This document shows, piece after piece, positions 1-7,754 of a stretch of 64,000 nt of DNA. A program made the translations under genes and the position numbers. The number at the start of each line of letters is the position of its first letter. Position 1 is the stretch's first letter. This DNA is from Geobacter sp. UBA5735 (GTDB lineage: Bacteria; Desulfobacterota; Desulfuromonadia; Geobacterales; Geobacteraceae): assembly GCA_002419385.1 (NCBI GenBank), contig DIFZ01000001.1, positions 20,081-84,080 of the forward strand, given 5' to 3'. The notes under the pieces are model-generated. The model ran no database searches. It saw only the letters and a program-made list of their open reading frames with translations, and was not told the DNA's origin.

Positions 1-123
1 AGTCTTCAAATCAAAATTAGCACACTTTGCGATTTCCGCATCAGCTTTTATGGCATTCGACCAAAACCCCGAAAAACCACCCCTTGAATCCCCGTCAAAG
101 GATTTCAAGGCACGGGAGCCCGC

Positions 124-660
124 ATGTTGCCGAAAAACATCGATGAGTTGAATGCAATTCGTGTCGAATGCTTCGCCATGGTCAGGAAGCGAGCGTTATT
201 TTCCGCGGCCGCAGCCACCGTGCCTGCATTTGGTATCGATATCGCATCAGACGTCGGGATCCTCCTCAAGCTTATCCCTGCAATCAACCGCAGATTCGGA
301 CTTGCACCTGACCAGGTGGCCGGTTACAGCCCGGCAGTGAAACAGGTCATCTTCCAGGTGATAAAGCGGGCCGGGTTCGCCATGGTCGGAGCCGAGATCA
401 CCAGGTCCGTCCTGATGCACGCCCTGAAACACGTGACCGGTCGTGCAGTTACCAGGCAGGCCCTCAAGTTCGTGCCCGTTCTCGGGTGGGGTGCCAACGC
501 CGCGATCGGTTTCTGCGCAATGAAATACGTCGGCAATTCCCATGTCAAAGACTGTTACGCTGTCTGCGCGCAGGCTCTTGAATCACACAGCGAAGGGGTG
601 TCTCGGAAACCGGCGGCGACAAAAGTATCTTACTGTGTACTCCGAAAGCCTCATAATTAA
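124..660 (+). CDS. Hypothetical membrane-associated protein
   Basis: This is a 178-residue protein that I do not recognise with confidence. A GGGAG ribosome site lies five bases before the ATG. Residues about 25-55 and 115-145 are hydrophobic and glycine/alanine rich, with the phrases PAFGIDIASDVGILLKLIP and PVLGWGANAAIGF. Paired short hydrophobic stretches with P-x-x-G turns are reminiscent of the DUF697/YcjF type of inner-membrane protein, but that is resemblance only. It is transcribed toward ssb, which lies on the opposite strand. No signal peptide or enzymatic motif is visible. Confidence 0.6.
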   Translation: MLPKNIDELNAIRVECFAMVRKRALFSAAAATVPAFGIDIASDVGILLKLIPAINRRFGLAPDQVAGYSPAVKQVIFQVIKRAGFAMVGAEITRSVLMHALKHVTGRAVTRQALKFVPVLGWGANAAIGFCAMKYVGNSHVKDCYAVCAQALESHSEGVSRKPAATKVSYCVLRKPHN

Positions 661-685
661 CGTTTATCTTGAAGGAGAAATCATA

Positions 686-719
686 AAAAAAGACGCAAAC
701 CCGAAAGCTTACGTCTTTT
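686..719. terminator. Weak bidirectional terminator between the hypothetical gene and ssb
   Basis: An AAAAGACG stem pairs with CGTCTTTT across an 18-base loop, between two convergent genes. The A-run on one side and T-run on the other would allow action in both directions. The stem is short, so efficiency is doubtful. Confidence 0.4.
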
Positions 720-747
720 GCCGTTACATTCTCAGAGGAGGAAACGA

Positions 748-1188
748 CTAGAAAGGTATATCGTCGTCGGGGTTGAACGGCGGCTCTTCATATCCTCCGC
801 CCTGCCCGGCAGCCGGCTCTTCAGGAGCTCTGCTCCCTGCGCGCCCCGGACCGTCTCCACGTCCGCTCAGCATCTGCATCTTGTCCGCGACCACTTCGGT
901 AGTGTATCGATCCCTTCCATCCCGGTCCTGCCATTTCCTGGTCTGCAGCCGGCCTTCAATATAGACCGTCTTCCCCTTGGCAAGATATTCGCCGGCGATC
1001 TCCGCAAGCCTCCCCCAAAGAGTGACATTGTGCCATTCAGTCCGCTCCTCCCACTCGCCGCTCTTGCTCTTGAACCGTTCGCTGGTAGCAAGGGAAAAAC
1101 TGGCGACAGCCGTTCCGGAAGCAGTATAGCGAACTTCCGGGTCCTTACCGAGATTACCGATCAGCATGACCTTGTTCAGACTTGCCAT
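748..1188 (-). CDS. ssb: Single-stranded DNA-binding protein
   Basis: The 146-residue product carries a complete N-terminal OB fold beginning MASLNKVMLIGNLGKDPEVR, with the family signature GRLAEIAGEYLAKGKTVYIEG at about residues 55-75. A flexible Gly/Pro-rich tail ends in the acidic tip DDDIPF, which in this family recruits replication and repair partners. The open frame extends upstream to 1389, but the ATG at 1188 has a strong GGAGGAG site and matches the family's normal start. It coats single-stranded DNA during replication, recombination and repair as a homotetramer. It appears to be monocistronic here. Confidence 0.95.
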   Translation of the reverse strand: MASLNKVMLIGNLGKDPEVRYTASGTAVASFSLATSERFKSKSGEWEERTEWHNVTLWGRLAEIAGEYLAKGKTVYIEGRLQTRKWQDRDGRDRYTTEVVADKMQMLSGRGDGPGRAGSRAPEEPAAGQGGGYEEPPFNPDDDIPF

Positions 1189-1440
1189 ATGAAAACTCCT
1201 CCTCCAGTGATTGACCAAAAGGTATCGCCGCCGAAACAGGGGAGAATCGGCAACGAATCCACGGAATAGTACATCAATTTCTCCCCGTTCGCAAAGCGAA
1301 TGTTTGGCAAGCGCCGCAAAGGTCCGCTGGATACGCCGCAATGCCGCCCTGTCAGCGCTTCGATCCGCTGCAACAATTTCTCTTGACATTTGGTTATTTA
1401 CCAGCTTATATAACGCACCATCGATTCAAGAAAAGTCACC

Positions 1441-1619
1441 GCTCCGACCCGCCCTCCCTTCAGCCACTGCTACGGGAGCCGTGCTTGCCGGCAGGTCCAA
1501 TTGCGTAACAAGAAACTTGAGCTGAACCCATCAAGCGCCCATTTCGTCCCCTGCCGCCCCGGCAGGCCTAACGGAACCCGCATTGATACTGGATTGATCG
1601 GTATCGGTGCGGGTTTTTT
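1441..1619 (+). promoter_or_regulatory. Structured leader with terminator, possibly a decayed Moco-type aptamer
   Basis: The gap from 1189 to 1659 holds no gene but contains this leader. It opens with GCTCCGACCCGCC, nearly the same as the 5' strand of the Moco riboswitch at 19466, but lacks that RNA's conserved 3' half (GCCTCCCG and GGAAAGGAG). A CTCCC/GGGAG hairpin and a CCTGCC/GGCAGG hairpin follow. The leader ends in a 14-bp stem with one mismatch, ACCCGCATTGATAC against GTATCGGTGCGGGT (1576-1614), followed by six Ts. Its place before a methyltransferase suggests attenuation control. The ligand is unknown. Confidence 0.4.
1576..1619 (+). terminator. Intrinsic terminator in the methyltransferase leader
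   Basis: A 14-bp stem with an 11-base loop is followed by a T6 run. It lies 40 bp upstream of the start codon of the downstream gene, so it looks like an attenuator rather than the end of a transcript. Confidence 0.75.
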
Positions 1620-1659
1620 GAACTCAGGACGACAGTCTGACAGTACGGGAGAATGGCCC

Positions 1660-2568
1660 ATGCACTCTCTTCACCGCCTGCCCGAGCAACCCGGCAGCCG
1701 GCAGGCATCGGACAAGGAAAAAGAATCGGCAGACGAGTCCATGCTTTCCCCGCTCGACATCCGGGAAATCGATTGGAACCGTATCTGCTGGGAAACGAGA
1801 AAACGTAAATCCTCTCCCAGCAGCAATTCGGCCTATTGGGACAATCGGGCGCCGGCCTTTGCCCGAAACTCATCCAAGAGTGACTACTCGGTCTTATTTC
1901 TGGGCATGCTCAAGGTCAAACCTCACTGGACGCTCCTGGACGTGGGCTGCGCCGCCGGCACCCTGGCCATTCCCTTGGCAGAGCGGGTGAAGTCGATCAC
2001 GGCCATTGATATCTCGGGAAACATGCTCGCCCTGCTCAGGGAGCGCTGCGCAAAACTGAACATTTCCACTATCCAGACGGTACTCGGCGCCTGGGAAGAT
2101 GACTGGAACGCCCTGGGGATCGGTGAACATGACGTGGCACTCGCGTCCCGGTCACTGATTACGGAAGATTTCGAGAGCGCCCTCTCGAAACTGGACAAGG
2201 CAGCCCGCAGGCGGGTCTATGTCTCGACCATCGTCGGCGACGGTCCCCATGACCGCCGCATCTACCGGGCGCTGGGCAGGGAGCTGAATCCGGGGCCCGA
2301 TTACATATACCTTTACAATCTGCTCTACCGTATGGGAATCCGCGCCAATGTAAACTTCATCACCTATCAGGAGCGAAATTCCTATGAAAGCCCCGAAGAT
2401 GCCCATGCTCACCTGAGTTCCAAGATAGAACTATTCACCCCCCGGGAGGAAAGCATTCTGCAGGCATTCCTGCAGGAGCACCTCATCTTTGAGGAGGGAA
2501 AGTGGATCATGTCGTACCCGCGGAAAATCTGCTGGGCAGTCATCTGGTGGGACAAGGAGAAGGCCTGA
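1660..2568 (+). CDS. Class I SAM-dependent methyltransferase
   Basis: The 302-residue product has a Rossmann methyltransferase core. Motif I is LLDVGCAAGTLAIPLA and motif II is ITAIDISGNML, both needed for binding S-adenosylmethionine. The C-terminal part (NLLYRMGIRANVNFI, ending ICWAVIWWDKEKA) is aromatic-rich and its substrate is unknown. The ATG at 1660 is preceded by GGGAGA at a normal spacing; the frame stays open upstream to 1501 but that part overlaps the leader terminator. It is separated from the Mo/W locus by a palindrome, yet the locus contains another methyltransferase, so a linked role is plausible. Confidence 0.75.
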   Translation: MHSLHRLPEQPGSRQASDKEKESADESMLSPLDIREIDWNRICWETRKRKSSPSSNSAYWDNRAPAFARNSSKSDYSVLFLGMLKVKPHWTLLDVGCAAGTLAIPLAERVKSITAIDISGNMLALLRERCAKLNISTIQTVLGAWEDDWNALGIGEHDVALASRSLITEDFESALSKLDKAARRRVYVSTIVGDGPHDRRIYRALGRELNPGPDYIYLYNLLYRMGIRANVNFITYQERNSYESPEDAHAHLSSKIELFTPREESILQAFLQEHLIFEEGKWIMSYPRKICWAVIWWDKEKA

Positions 2569-2603
2569 TCGACGCAACGAGGAGATAACGCGCAATAAAC
2601 AGC

Positions 2604-2638
2604 AGACCTGCCAGGTTTTTTTGAAACCTGGCAGGTCT
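2604..2638. repeat. Palindromic repeat, copy 1 (AGACCTGCCAGGTTT arms)
   Basis: A perfect 15-bp inverted repeat surrounds a T-rich loop. The same palindrome occurs at 18225-18257. It lies just downstream of the methyltransferase and could end its transcript in either direction, but the identical second copy points to a dispersed repeat. Confidence 0.85.
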
Positions 2639-2709
2639 CGAACTCAAGGAGAATGATCTGATTCAAAACTCTAAGATATTCTGAATTTCATAACACAATC
2701 AATTAATTC

Positions 2710-2810
2710 GTCTCTCCGACCCGCTGACCCTAAGGCTGCACGGCTATGGGCATCGGGCTGCGGGCGCCGCCGGAAACAGCGTCGCCTCCCGTGCTTGGAA
2801 AGGAGTGACC
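2710..2810 (+). promoter_or_regulatory. Moco (molybdenum/tungsten cofactor) riboswitch, copy 1
   Basis: The aptamer opens with CTCCGACC and closes with TTGGAAAGGAGTGA, so CTCC pairs with GGAG to form the basal stem. The inner block CGCCGGAAACAGCGTCGCC plus CTCCCGT is shared almost base for base with copies at 7576 and 19466. This matches my recollection of the Moco RNA motif (Regulski and Weinberg, 2008). It lies 106 bp ahead of the permease gene and is followed at once by a terminator, so it probably works by transcription attenuation. Confidence 0.88.
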
Positions 2811-2825
2811 ACGAAGGTCTGCAGA

Positions 2826-2862
2826 GGCCGGCGGGTGTCAATCTCCGTCGGTCTTTTTTTTT
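2826..2862 (+). terminator. Riboswitch expression-platform terminator, copy 1
   Basis: A GCCGGCGG stem pairs with CCGTCGGT, allowing G-U pairs, and is followed by an uninterrupted run of Ts. It sits directly between the aptamer and the start of the transport operon. Confidence 0.8.
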
Positions 2863-2915
2863 GCAGTAACAATCTGATTGCTGAAAGCTATCATCACAAG
2901 GAGAACACTCGTCAC

Positions 2916-3926
2916 GTGAAAACAAGTTTTCGGATACCCGGCCTGGTTTTTCTTCTCGTTTTCTCCATTCTGCTCTCTCTCACCCTGGGCAAATACGAGA
3001 TAACCCTGGGCGAGATCTGCAGATTCCTCATATCCTCCGCCGGGTTGGGCTCGATGGACGAGGCACGGCATTCCCTGCTCTCCAACATCCTGCTGGACAT
3101 CAGGCTGCCGCGCATCATCGCCGCAGCCCTCATCGGTGCGGCTCTCTCCGCTTCCGGCACCGCATTCCAGGCCATGTTCATCAACCCGCTGGTCTCCCCG
3201 GGACTGCTCGGTGTGCTGGCAGGGGCCTCATTCGGGGCGGCACTGGGGATGACCCTCTCCAGCACCTGGTTCGCCGTGCAGTGCGGGGCCTTTCTCTGCG
3301 GTTTCCTGGCTGTTCTCATCGCCGTGGGCATTGCAAGGCTCTACCATGGCGACCGGCTGCTGATGCTGATTCTCGGAGGCATCATCAGCGGCGCGCTGTT
3401 CACGTCGCTGCTGTCCATCGTCAAATACGTTGCCGACCCCTACAACCAGCTGCCGGCAATCGTCTACTGGCTCATGGGCGGCCTTTCCCTGGCTGACGGC
3501 AGGACCGTCGCGCTTGCCTCGATCCCGATCTGCGCGGGGATACTCTTCCTGCTGCTGTTTTCACGCTTCCTCAACATCCTCAGCATGGGTGACGACGAAG
3601 CCAAATCCCTGGGCATCAACGTCACGCGTATCCGCATGGCACTGATTTTTTTCGCCACACTGATCAGCGCAACAACCGTTGTCATCGGTGGCCTGATCGG
3701 CTGGGTCGGCCTGATCATACCCCACATTGCCCGCATGCTGGTTGGGCCGGACAACAGGATACTGATGCCTGTCGCAGCACTCATCGGGGCCATCTATTTA
3801 ATCGCTGTGGACGACCTGGCACGGCTGCTTTTCACCGTGGAGATCCCACTTGGAATCGTCACATCTCTCATGGGCATACCATTTTTCATACTGGTACTGA
3901 AAAACGCGCGGAAAGGATGGACATAA
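2916..3926 (+). CDS. FecCD-type ABC transporter permease
   Basis: The 336-residue integral membrane protein has roughly nine or ten hydrophobic segments. It carries hallmark phrases of the BtuC/FecCD family: RLPRIIAAALIGAALSASG, NPLVSPGLLG and GLIGWVGLIIPHIARMLVGP. Family members form the channel importing siderophores, heme or cobalamin from a periplasmic binding protein. The start is GTG at 2916, in frame with an AAGGAG site twelve bases upstream; upstream codons overlap the terminator. The gene overlaps the ATPase by about 10 bp. Riboswitch control suggests a Mo/W-related substrate rather than iron or B12. Confidence 0.9.
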   Translation: MKTSFRIPGLVFLLVFSILLSLTLGKYEITLGEICRFLISSAGLGSMDEARHSLLSNILLDIRLPRIIAAALIGAALSASGTAFQAMFINPLVSPGLLGVLAGASFGAALGMTLSSTWFAVQCGAFLCGFLAVLIAVGIARLYHGDRLLMLILGGIISGALFTSLLSIVKYVADPYNQLPAIVYWLMGGLSLADGRTVALASIPICAGILFLLLFSRFLNILSMGDDEAKSLGINVTRIRMALIFFATLISATTVVIGGLIGWVGLIIPHIARMLVGPDNRILMPVAALIGAIYLIAVDDLARLLFTVEIPLGIVTSLMGIPFFILVLKNARKGWT

Positions 3927-4723
3927 CCATGCTGCTCGTCGCAGAAAACATCAGCTTCGGTTTCCCGGAAAAGCTGGTGCTCAGAAAAATCTCCTTCGAT
4001 GTGCGCAGGGGTGAAATCATCTCGCTCCTCGGGCCGAACGGAAGCGGAAAAACGACACTGCTGAAGACCTTGCTCGGCCTCTACCCTCTCGACACAGGCC
4101 GCGTCCTCTTCCAGGGGCGTGCCATCTCCACCATTCAGCAGAAGGCACTTGCGCGGGACATAGCCTATGTACCCCAGATACACCGCGCATCATTCGCCTA
4201 CCGGGTGATCGATGTGGTGCTCATGGGCAGGATTCCGCATAAAACCTTCTTTTCCCGCTTTTCCCCGGAGGATATGGATATCGCGCTGGCGGCTCTTGAC
4301 AAACTTTCCATCCTCCATCTTCGGGACAGGCCCTATACCAGAATCAGCGGCGGAGAGCGCCAGCTCACCCTCATCGCCAGAGCCATGACCCAGGGAGCCA
4401 CCACGTTCGTCATGGATGAACCGGCTAACGGCCTTGACTACGGCAACCAGATCAAGCTGCTGGAAAGCCTTCTGGATCTTGGAGAAGACGGATACACCTT
4501 CATCAAGTCCACCCACTTCCCCGACCATGCTCTCTGGGTGGCGGACCGGGTCATCATGCTCAAGGATGGCTCGATCATCGCGGACGGGACTCCCGACAGC
4601 GTCATAACGAGCGAAAACCTGTTCACCCTGTATGGCCGGGAGGTGGATGTCCATTCGCTGCGGGAGAGTTTCAAAGTCTGCATTCCGAGGAAAATCGGCA
4701 CTTGCAGATGCGCTCATACCTGA
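3917..4723 (+). CDS. ABC transporter ATP-binding protein (FecE/BtuD type)
   Basis: This 268-residue ATPase powers the permease encoded just upstream. Visible motifs are Walker A GPNGSGKTT, the Q-loop region YVPQIHRASF, signature ISGGERQL (a variant of LSGGQ), Walker B TFVMDEPA and the switch histidine in STHFPDHAL. The length is typical for siderophore/B12-type ATPases. ATGs at 3917 and 3929 are both possible; the second is better spaced from GGAAAGG. A short Cys-bearing tail (CIPRKIGTCRCAHT) is unusual for the family and its role is unknown. Confidence 0.92.
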   Translation: MDITMLLVAENISFGFPEKLVLRKISFDVRRGEIISLLGPNGSGKTTLLKTLLGLYPLDTGRVLFQGRAISTIQQKALARDIAYVPQIHRASFAYRVIDVVLMGRIPHKTFFSRFSPEDMDIALAALDKLSILHLRDRPYTRISGGERQLTLIARAMTQGATTFVMDEPANGLDYGNQIKLLESLLDLGEDGYTFIKSTHFPDHALWVADRVIMLKDGSIIADGTPDSVITSENLFTLYGREVDVHSLRESFKVCIPRKIGTCRCAHT

Positions 4724-4738
4724 CAGCACTGCGTATAC

Positions 4739-4802
4739 CTGAATCCGTGACGTCTGAACACCGAGCAAGCAGAATGCCGGGATTCAGACGTCACGGATTC
4801 AG
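4739..4802. repeat. Perfect 20-bp inverted repeat upstream of fmdE-like gene
   Basis: CTGAATCCGTGACGTCTGAA at 4739 is exactly mirrored by its complement ending at 4802, around a 24-base loop. Each arm also contains the palindrome GACGTC. There is no T-run, so it is not a standard terminator. It could be an operator, an RNA processing stem within the operon, or a repetitive palindrome. Confidence 0.85.
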
Positions 4803-4831
4803 ATCATGACAAGTTTAAAGGAGGCTTTCAT

Positions 4832-5389
4832 ATGCTGATCACCGATGTTCGCGAAACGCTGCAACGATGTATCGATTATCATGGCCATTTTTGCGCAGGT
4901 CAATCGCTGGGAGTCCGTCTTGCCAAGAAAGGGCTGGAACTGGCGGCGCCCGAAGACCTGAAAGACCTCATAGTCTTTGTCGAAAACGACCGCTGCATTG
5001 CCGACGCAGTGCTCATCGCCACCGGCACACGCCTGGGGCGGAGGAACCTCAAGTACGTGGACTACGGCCGGATGGCCGCGACGTTCATCAACCTGAAAAA
5101 CAATGTCGCCTGGCGGGTGAGCCTCATCCCCGGCGAAAAGGAAAAGAATTCAGGCCCGGACGCAAAGGAGTATGTCCTGACTGTGCCGGATGAAGAACTG
5201 CTCGTCTGGAAAAAGGTCAAGGTCAACCTGAAAAAAGAGGAATTGCCGGGAAAACCCCTGAGGACCGTACCCTGTTCGAAATGCGGGGAAAAGGTTTTTG
5301 ACGGAAAGGATTTCACGGACCCGGCAACCGGCGAAGGGCCGCTGTGCAAGGCATGCCTGCAGGGCGCCTACTACGAGGAGGCGGAATAG
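4832..5389 (+). CDS. FmdE-family protein with C-terminal zinc ribbon
   Basis: The 185-residue protein has the FmdE core: CIDYHGHFCAGQSLGVRLA near the N-terminus and VENDRCIADAV at about residue 50. The family is named for a subunit copurifying with formylmethanofuran dehydrogenase, a Mo/W enzyme, but it is widespread in bacteria without that pathway. The C-terminus adds a CxxC...CxxC ribbon (CSKCGEKVFDGKDF, then CKAC). A strong AAAGGAGG site precedes the ATG. It is immediately followed by the NTPase gene. A role in handling Mo or W, or their pterin cofactor, in the cytoplasm is plausible from the family and the riboswitch. Confidence 0.9.
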   Translation: MLITDVRETLQRCIDYHGHFCAGQSLGVRLAKKGLELAAPEDLKDLIVFVENDRCIADAVLIATGTRLGRRNLKYVDYGRMAATFINLKNNVAWRVSLIPGEKEKNSGPDAKEYVLTVPDEELLVWKKVKVNLKKEELPGKPLRTVPCSKCGEKVFDGKDFTDPATGEGPLCKACLQGAYYEEAE

Positions 5390-5944
5390 ATGTGCCTCGC
5401 GGAATCCCCCGTCATCATTCTGAGCGGGCCAGGCCAGAGCGGAAAAACGACCCTTCTTTCCGCACTGGTCTGCCTACTGCGGGAGGAGGGCGTGAAGGTG
5501 GCCGGGATTCTGGCGGAGGGTCTGTGGGAAAACGGTGTCCGTAGCGGGTTCAATCTGATTGATCTCTTCGACGACAGTTCCGTCTCTCTTTCCCGCCGCA
5601 TACCGGACAACGATCTGTGCAACGGCATACCTTTTGAATTTTACGAAGCCGGTCTGGCCGCAGGGATGAGAGCCCTCTCCCTGGAGAGGTGCGCGGGTGC
5701 CGATGTGGTGATCGTTGACGAGGTGGGCTTTCTCGAACTTCGGGGAAAAGGCTGGGCATCAGCTCTGCAAACCCTGCTGGAACTTGACGGTTTGGTCCAC
5801 GTCTGGGCGGTGCGGTGCAAACTCCTTAATACTGTGCGCGCTGTCTGGGGGCTTGAAGCCGCGCGGATCGTATCAGTTGAAGAACCCGACGCCCTTAACC
5901 GTTTGAAAATCTCCTGCATGGGCAGACTGATGAAGGCGGTATGA
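5390..5944 (+). CDS. P-loop NTPase, THEP1/MobB-like
   Basis: The 184-residue protein starts directly after the FmdE stop codon (TAGATG), so the two are translationally coupled. It has Walker A GPGQSGKTTLLSA at about residue 12 and a Walker B-type stretch VVIVDEVGFLELRGKGW, which resembles the IDEIGxMEL pattern of THEP1-type nucleoside triphosphatases. MobB, a GTP-binding protein of molybdopterin-guanine dinucleotide synthesis, is the other candidate family. Nucleotide-dependent processing of an imported metal or cofactor would fit the operon, but the substrate is not evident. Confidence 0.75.
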   Translation: MCLAESPVIILSGPGQSGKTTLLSALVCLLREEGVKVAGILAEGLWENGVRSGFNLIDLFDDSSVSLSRRIPDNDLCNGIPFEFYEAGLAAGMRALSLERCAGADVVIVDEVGFLELRGKGWASALQTLLELDGLVHVWAVRCKLLNTVRAVWGLEAARIVSVEEPDALNRLKISCMGRLMKAV

Positions 5945-5969
5945 GGAATCTGAAAAGAAAGGCTGTGTC

Positions 5970-6404
5970 ATGGAATCTGTGAAACTGCTTGTCGATTACG
6001 GCATAATCTGGCTGCTCGCCCTGCTGAGCGTGGTCGCGGTGGCATGCGCCATCGAGCGTCTGCTTGTCTATCGGCGGATACGTCCAGGTGATTTCTCCGA
6101 TAAAAAGGAGCTGGAGCTGGAGCTTACCCGCAAGCTGCACGTCATCGCCACCATCGGCAGCAATGCGCCATACCTGGGCCTTCTCGGCACGGTGCTCGGC
6201 ATCATGCTCACCTTCTACACCATGGGCAACGGGGGATTTATGGACACCGGCAAGATCATGGCCGGCCTCGCACTGGCCCTGAAGGCTACCGCTGTCGGGC
6301 TGCTGGTGGCTATCCCGTCGGTGGCTCTCTACAACCTGCTCCTGAGAAAGGCAAAGGTACTCATTCTGCGCTGGGAGATTCTGCATGGAAGAGAAGGGGT
6401 TTGA
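5970..6404 (+). CDS. exbB: ExbB/TolQ-family proton channel, short form
   Basis: The 144-residue protein has three membrane segments and the conserved stretches ATIGSNAPYLGLLGTVLGIM and AGLALALKATAVGLLVAIPS. It matches the short ExbB2 type found in Helicobacter rather than the longer enterobacterial ExbB. With ExbD and TonB it converts the proton gradient into energy for outer-membrane receptors. It overlaps exbD by 20 bp. Its position inside the riboswitch operon indicates a dedicated energiser for the receptors encoded downstream. Confidence 0.93.
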   Translation: MESVKLLVDYGIIWLLALLSVVAVACAIERLLVYRRIRPGDFSDKKELELELTRKLHVIATIGSNAPYLGLLGTVLGIMLTFYTMGNGGFMDTGKIMAGLALALKATAVGLLVAIPSVALYNLLLRKAKVLILRWEILHGREGV

Positions 6405-6759
6405 TTACATAAACGTCATTCCGTTCGTGGACATCATGCTGGTGCTCCTGACCATCGTGCTGACGACTTCGACGTTCATCGCCACCGGCATAGCAGTCCA
6501 GCTTCCCAAGGCTTCACAGAACAGTGAGGAAACCCTGAAGGTCCGGACCATCGAGATTGACAGGAAGGGCACGATATATTTCACCGGCGCTCCGGTCACC
6601 ATTTCGGCGCTCAGAGAAACCCTGAAGGCTCTGGACAGAAACAGTCCGTTTCTCATCAGGGCTAACCGGGATCTGCAACTCCAGGCCTTCGTGGACGTGC
6701 TCGATACGGTGAAGAATTCGGGCTTCCAGAAGGTCAGCCTCCAGACGGAGAGAAAGTGA
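6385..6759 (+). CDS. exbD: ExbD/TolR-family protein
   Basis: The 124-residue protein has one N-terminal membrane helix containing the essential aspartate (NVIPFVDIMLVLLTIVL) and a periplasmic domain that ends QAFVDVLDTVKNSGFQKVSL. This is the usual ExbD architecture and length. It overlaps both neighbours, exbB by 20 bp and tonB by one base (TGATG), so the three are translationally coupled. Confidence 0.94.
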   Translation: MEEKGFDYINVIPFVDIMLVLLTIVLTTSTFIATGIAVQLPKASQNSEETLKVRTIEIDRKGTIYFTGAPVTISALRETLKALDRNSPFLIRANRDLQLQAFVDVLDTVKNSGFQKVSLQTERK

Positions 6760-7502
6760 TGACCAGCGGACGAAAAGCAGTTGTGATGTCCATCGTCATT
6801 CACGGCATGTTTCTCTGCGGCATGTACAGCGTGGGAAGCACGTTCGCCCAACCCGGAAAGCCGGTAGCAATAGACTTCACTCTCCTCGATTCGCAAGGAG
6901 CAGCATCGGAAAACAAGCGACCTGAGACGGAAACAGCCGTAATTCCCCAACCGAAACCGAGAAGCGAATTCAGGGAGAAGCGGGCAGCAAAGAAAATTGA
7001 AAAACCCGAGCCGACGCGGGTTGCAGCGTCAAGCAACCAGGAACCGGCAATGGAAGCAGCAGGTCCGGTCCCGGCATCTTCAAAACCGCTTGAAGCGCAA
7101 CCGAAAGAAGCTGCCCCGCGGGCAACGGGCGGAAACGGGAACCAGGTGAGCGCTGCGCCAGCCAGGACCGCATCCATGGGATCTTCCGGAACCGGCGGGA
7201 ACAACCCGGGTGAACAGGCGCGCAGCCGGTACACCCGGGAGCATTACGCCTACATCAAGAAGTTGATTGAAAAGAGCCTCTCGTATCCTCCCCGGGCACG
7301 GAAGATGGGATGGACGGGTCGGGTCGTGGTGTGCTTCCAGGTCCTGAAAAACGGCCATGTCGACAAGATCCGGATCAAAGACAGTTCAGGGTACGAAATC
7401 CTTGACAATAACGTCATTGACACGATCCGCGAAGTCGAACCGTTTCCCCGCCCGCCCGAGTGGGTGGAAATAAACATGCCCATAGTCTACCGGCTCTATT
7501 GA
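6759..7502 (+). CDS. tonB: TonB energy-transducing protein
   Basis: The 247-residue protein has an N-terminal membrane anchor (VVMSIVIHGMFLCGMYSVG) and a Pro/Lys/Glu/Ala-rich periplasmic linker to about residue 150. The C-terminal TonB fold contains SYPPRARKMGWTGRVVVCF and ends EINMPIVYRLY. The YPPRARKMGWTG phrase is characteristic of the C-terminal domain that contacts receptor TonB boxes. The ATG overlaps the exbD stop and has a GGAGA site. It probably serves the two receptors encoded downstream. Confidence 0.94.
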   Translation: MTSGRKAVVMSIVIHGMFLCGMYSVGSTFAQPGKPVAIDFTLLDSQGAASENKRPETETAVIPQPKPRSEFREKRAAKKIEKPEPTRVAASSNQEPAMEAAGPVPASSKPLEAQPKEAAPRATGGNGNQVSAAPARTASMGSSGTGGNNPGEQARSRYTREHYAYIKKLIEKSLSYPPRARKMGWTGRVVVCFQVLKNGHVDKIRIKDSSGYEILDNNVIDTIREVEPFPRPPEWVEINMPIVYRLY

Positions 7503-7575
7503 ACGGAACCGCAAAACCTTCAGCAAAGCAAAGGAGCTCTTCATCATGAGATGATGTGTTTGCCTGAAATATGTT

Positions 7576-7671
7576 TTCTCCGACCCGTCCGTCCTAAAGC
7601 ATTTCCGCCATGGACGCCGGGCTGTGGGCGCCGCCGGAAACAGCGCCGCCTCCCGTTATTGGAAAGGAGTG
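7576..7671 (+). promoter_or_regulatory. Moco riboswitch, copy 2
   Basis: The element runs from TTTCTCCGACC to GGAAAGGAGTGA, with the conserved core CGCCGGAAACAGCGCCGCC followed by TCCCGT. It is nearly identical to copy 1 in the core and differs in the variable 5' arm. It lies between the tonB stop and the DUF364 gene, so the downstream genes have their own cofactor-responsive entry point even though they follow in the same direction. Confidence 0.9.
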
Positions 7672-7688
7672 ATTTCTGCGGTTTCTAC

Positions 7689-7724
7689 AGGCCGTCGGAT
7701 ACGTATCTCCGACGGCCTTTTTTT
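7689..7724 (+). terminator. Riboswitch expression-platform terminator, copy 2
   Basis: AGGCCGTCGGA is perfectly complementary to TCCGACGGCCT across an 8-base loop and is followed by seven Ts. It is the strongest of the three riboswitch terminators. Confidence 0.9.
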
Positions 7725-7754
7725 CATTAATTCAATGTGAAAGTGAGGGAACAA

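Noticed and set aside
1441..1500. Cobalamin riboswitch before the methyltransferase
   Set aside because: There is a GCCACTG stretch and a GGCAGGTCC, but the B12 box is in the wrong sense and the conserved 5' core is missing.
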